Positions 63,004 through 64,000 of a stretch of 64,000 bases of DNA are shown here, piece after piece; within the stretch, counting starts at the first letter, position 1, and every line of letters begins with the position of its first letter. The DNA lies in the NCBI GenBank assembly GCA_044361315.1, contig JBIKJA010000001.1:1-64000 (forward strand), in the 5' to 3' direction. A model generated the notes under the pieces. The model did no database searches, was not told where the DNA came from, and saw nothing but the letters and a program-made list of their open reading frames with translations. This DNA comes from Crocinitomix sp044361315. GTDB lineage: Bacteria > Bacteroidota > Bacteroidia > Flavobacteriales_D > Crocinitomicaceae. The position numbers were made by a program, and so were the translations under genes.

Positions 63004-63770
63004 GTGAACAATAAACTTATACTAATCAGCTCAGCAGCACTAATTTGTGTTAATTGTGCCATCATTCGCCCGGGTGAAGTGGGTGTAAAACAAACAATTG
63101 GTAAATTATCAGAAAAAAGCTATACCGAAGGCGCCGTTTGGTATAACCCATTTGTTACAAAAATTATCAAAATTAGCACCCAAATTAATGATTTAGAATT
63201 AACCCTAAGTTTACCAAGTAAAGAAGGATTGAGCGTCACAGCACAGATATCTATTCTTTATCGTATTGATCAAACTAGCGTTCCGAATTTAATAAAAACC
63301 ATAGGGCTTAAATACGAAAGCATTATTTCAAATGTCTTCCGATCTGCCTCAGCAGATGTTTGCTCTAAATACTTTGCAAAGGATATGCACTCCGGAATGC
63401 GTGCCGAAATCGAAGATGCAATTCGACTAAAAATGTCCGAAAATCTTTTAGACAAAGAATTATTATTGAATCTGTCTTAATGAAAAGTATTCAATTACCA
63501 GCTGGTCTTGCCAGTTCTATCGAACAAAAACTGCAAGCCGAACAAGATGCCATGCGCATGGAATTCATCTTACAACAAGAAAAATTAGAAGCGGAAAGAA
63601 AAATAATTGAAGCCACTGGAACAAAGGATGCGCAAAAAATCTTATCCGAAGGTTTAACTCCTGAAATTTTACAAATCAGAAGTATCGAAGCGTTTATTGA
63701 ACTAGCCAAATCAGCAAACAGTAAAGTAATTATCACCGACGGTAAACTACCTTATCTAATTAATGAATAA
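63004..63770 (+). pseudogene. Prohibitin-like (SPFH) gene split by a 1-nt frameshift
   Basis: The first frame (63004-63480, GTG start) encodes a hydrophobic N terminus and an SPFH domain (RPGEVGVKQTIGKLSEKSY, QISILYRID, FRSASADVCSKYFAKDMHSG) and ends at TAA 63478-63480. The second frame (63480-63770) continues the family: MKSIQLPAGLASSIEQKLQA, LEAERKIIEATGTKDAQ, ILQIRSIEAFIELAKS. Reading IIIESVLMKSI from the other frame shows the original order. One base, probably a G after AAAG near 63455-63460, is missing. The TAATG overlap could allow re-initiation, making two separate polypeptides. Confidence 0.8.
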
Positions 63771-63792
63771 AGGGTTAACTTAAAAACAGACA

Positions 63793-64000
63793 ATGGTCAA
63801 CATCGTAATTTACTTAAAAGAAGAGTTTGATGCAATGGAACTTGTGAAATCTCTCCTTGCCGAAAAATTGGTGGCTTCTGCTTCAATTGACATCAATAAT
63901 GCTTCGTACAAAATGGAAAACAATAAATTGGTCGGCGAGATTTTTAGTGTCATCACCGCACAATCCAAAGCACTCTTGTTTGCAGACATTGTAAAACATG
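63793..64000 (+). CDS. Possible CutA1-like protein, 3' end beyond window
   Basis: From the ATG at 63793 an open frame of 69 codons (MVNIVIYLKEEFDAMELVKS, LLAEKLVASASIDINNASYK) runs off the right edge. The alternation of a first beta strand, a helix with LL-AEKLVASAS and a following strand matches the start of CutA1 divalent-cation tolerance proteins (ferredoxin-like fold). Only the N-terminal two thirds are seen, so the name is tentative. It lies 22 bp after the prohibitin-like gene. Confidence 0.45.
   Translation, partial: MVNIVIYLKEEFDAMELVKSLLAEKLVASASIDINNASYKMENNKLVGEIFSVITAQSKALLFADIVKH

Overview
The window is AT-rich bacterial chromosome from the phylum Bacteroidota, most likely order Flavobacteriales and possibly near Crocinitomicaceae/Fluviicola (inference). 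The evidence is gliding-motility genes gldB and gldC, five secreted proteins with type IX secretion (T9SS) type A or type B C-terminal domains, Bacteroidota-style -7 promoter boxes (TAnnTTTG), DUF6089, DUF4286 and DUF5686 family proteins, a Bacteroidota-type Mrp, and almost no Shine-Dalgarno signals. No rRNA or complete tRNA gene is present.

Layout. 1-7012 is the right end of an integrated mobile element. It carries a type I restriction-modification operon (hsdM, hsdS, an unknown two-TM membrane gene, hsdR, all on the minus strand) and a tyrosine recombinase, and it ends at a tRNA 3'-end fragment with its terminator. 7069-7760 is a scar region with a MITE copy and a fused hipB/hipA toxin-antitoxin relic with a palindromic operator. 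7806-16370 is housekeeping: rsmA, a TPR protein, serS, rpmA fused to a helix-hairpin-helix domain, rplU, a DMT transporter and a deoxynucleoside kinase. 16446-20159 holds engB, gldC/gldB, an outer-membrane barrel and nadE, whose stop codon lies inside a second MITE copy. 20261-42304 combines large secreted T9SS cargo (metalloprotease, lectin-like and choice-of-anchor L adhesins, esterase) with ferredoxin, gpmI, a histidine kinase, fumC, thiL, an M20 peptidase and ddl. 42421-46144 holds paaZ and an enoyl-CoA hydratase (phenylacetate/CoA-ester catabolism). 46232-48499 is an accessory insert: a shrunken mrp copy, a FISUMP lipoprotein, an outer-membrane protein and a third MITE copy. 48500-58989 is housekeeping again: mrp, a NifU-like protein, a ferredoxin-NADP reductase, tsaB, an OmpA-like protein, a truncated hemoglobin, monomeric icd, ispD and queA. 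59161-64000 holds a decayed sigma-factor locus, a DUF5686 protein, a GC-rich intergenic element, a frameshifted prohibitin-like gene and the start of a possible CutA-like gene.

The most unusual signals are (1) a three-copy palindromic MITE-like family with about 33-bp terminal inverted repeats and matching 3-bp flanks, one copy of which supplies the end of nadE; (2) a membrane gene embedded in the type I RM operon of the element; (3) ribosomal protein L27 carrying a C-terminal helix-hairpin-helix module; (4) an internally deleted Mrp copy; and (5) several reading frames broken by a single change, which may reflect real decay or consensus errors.
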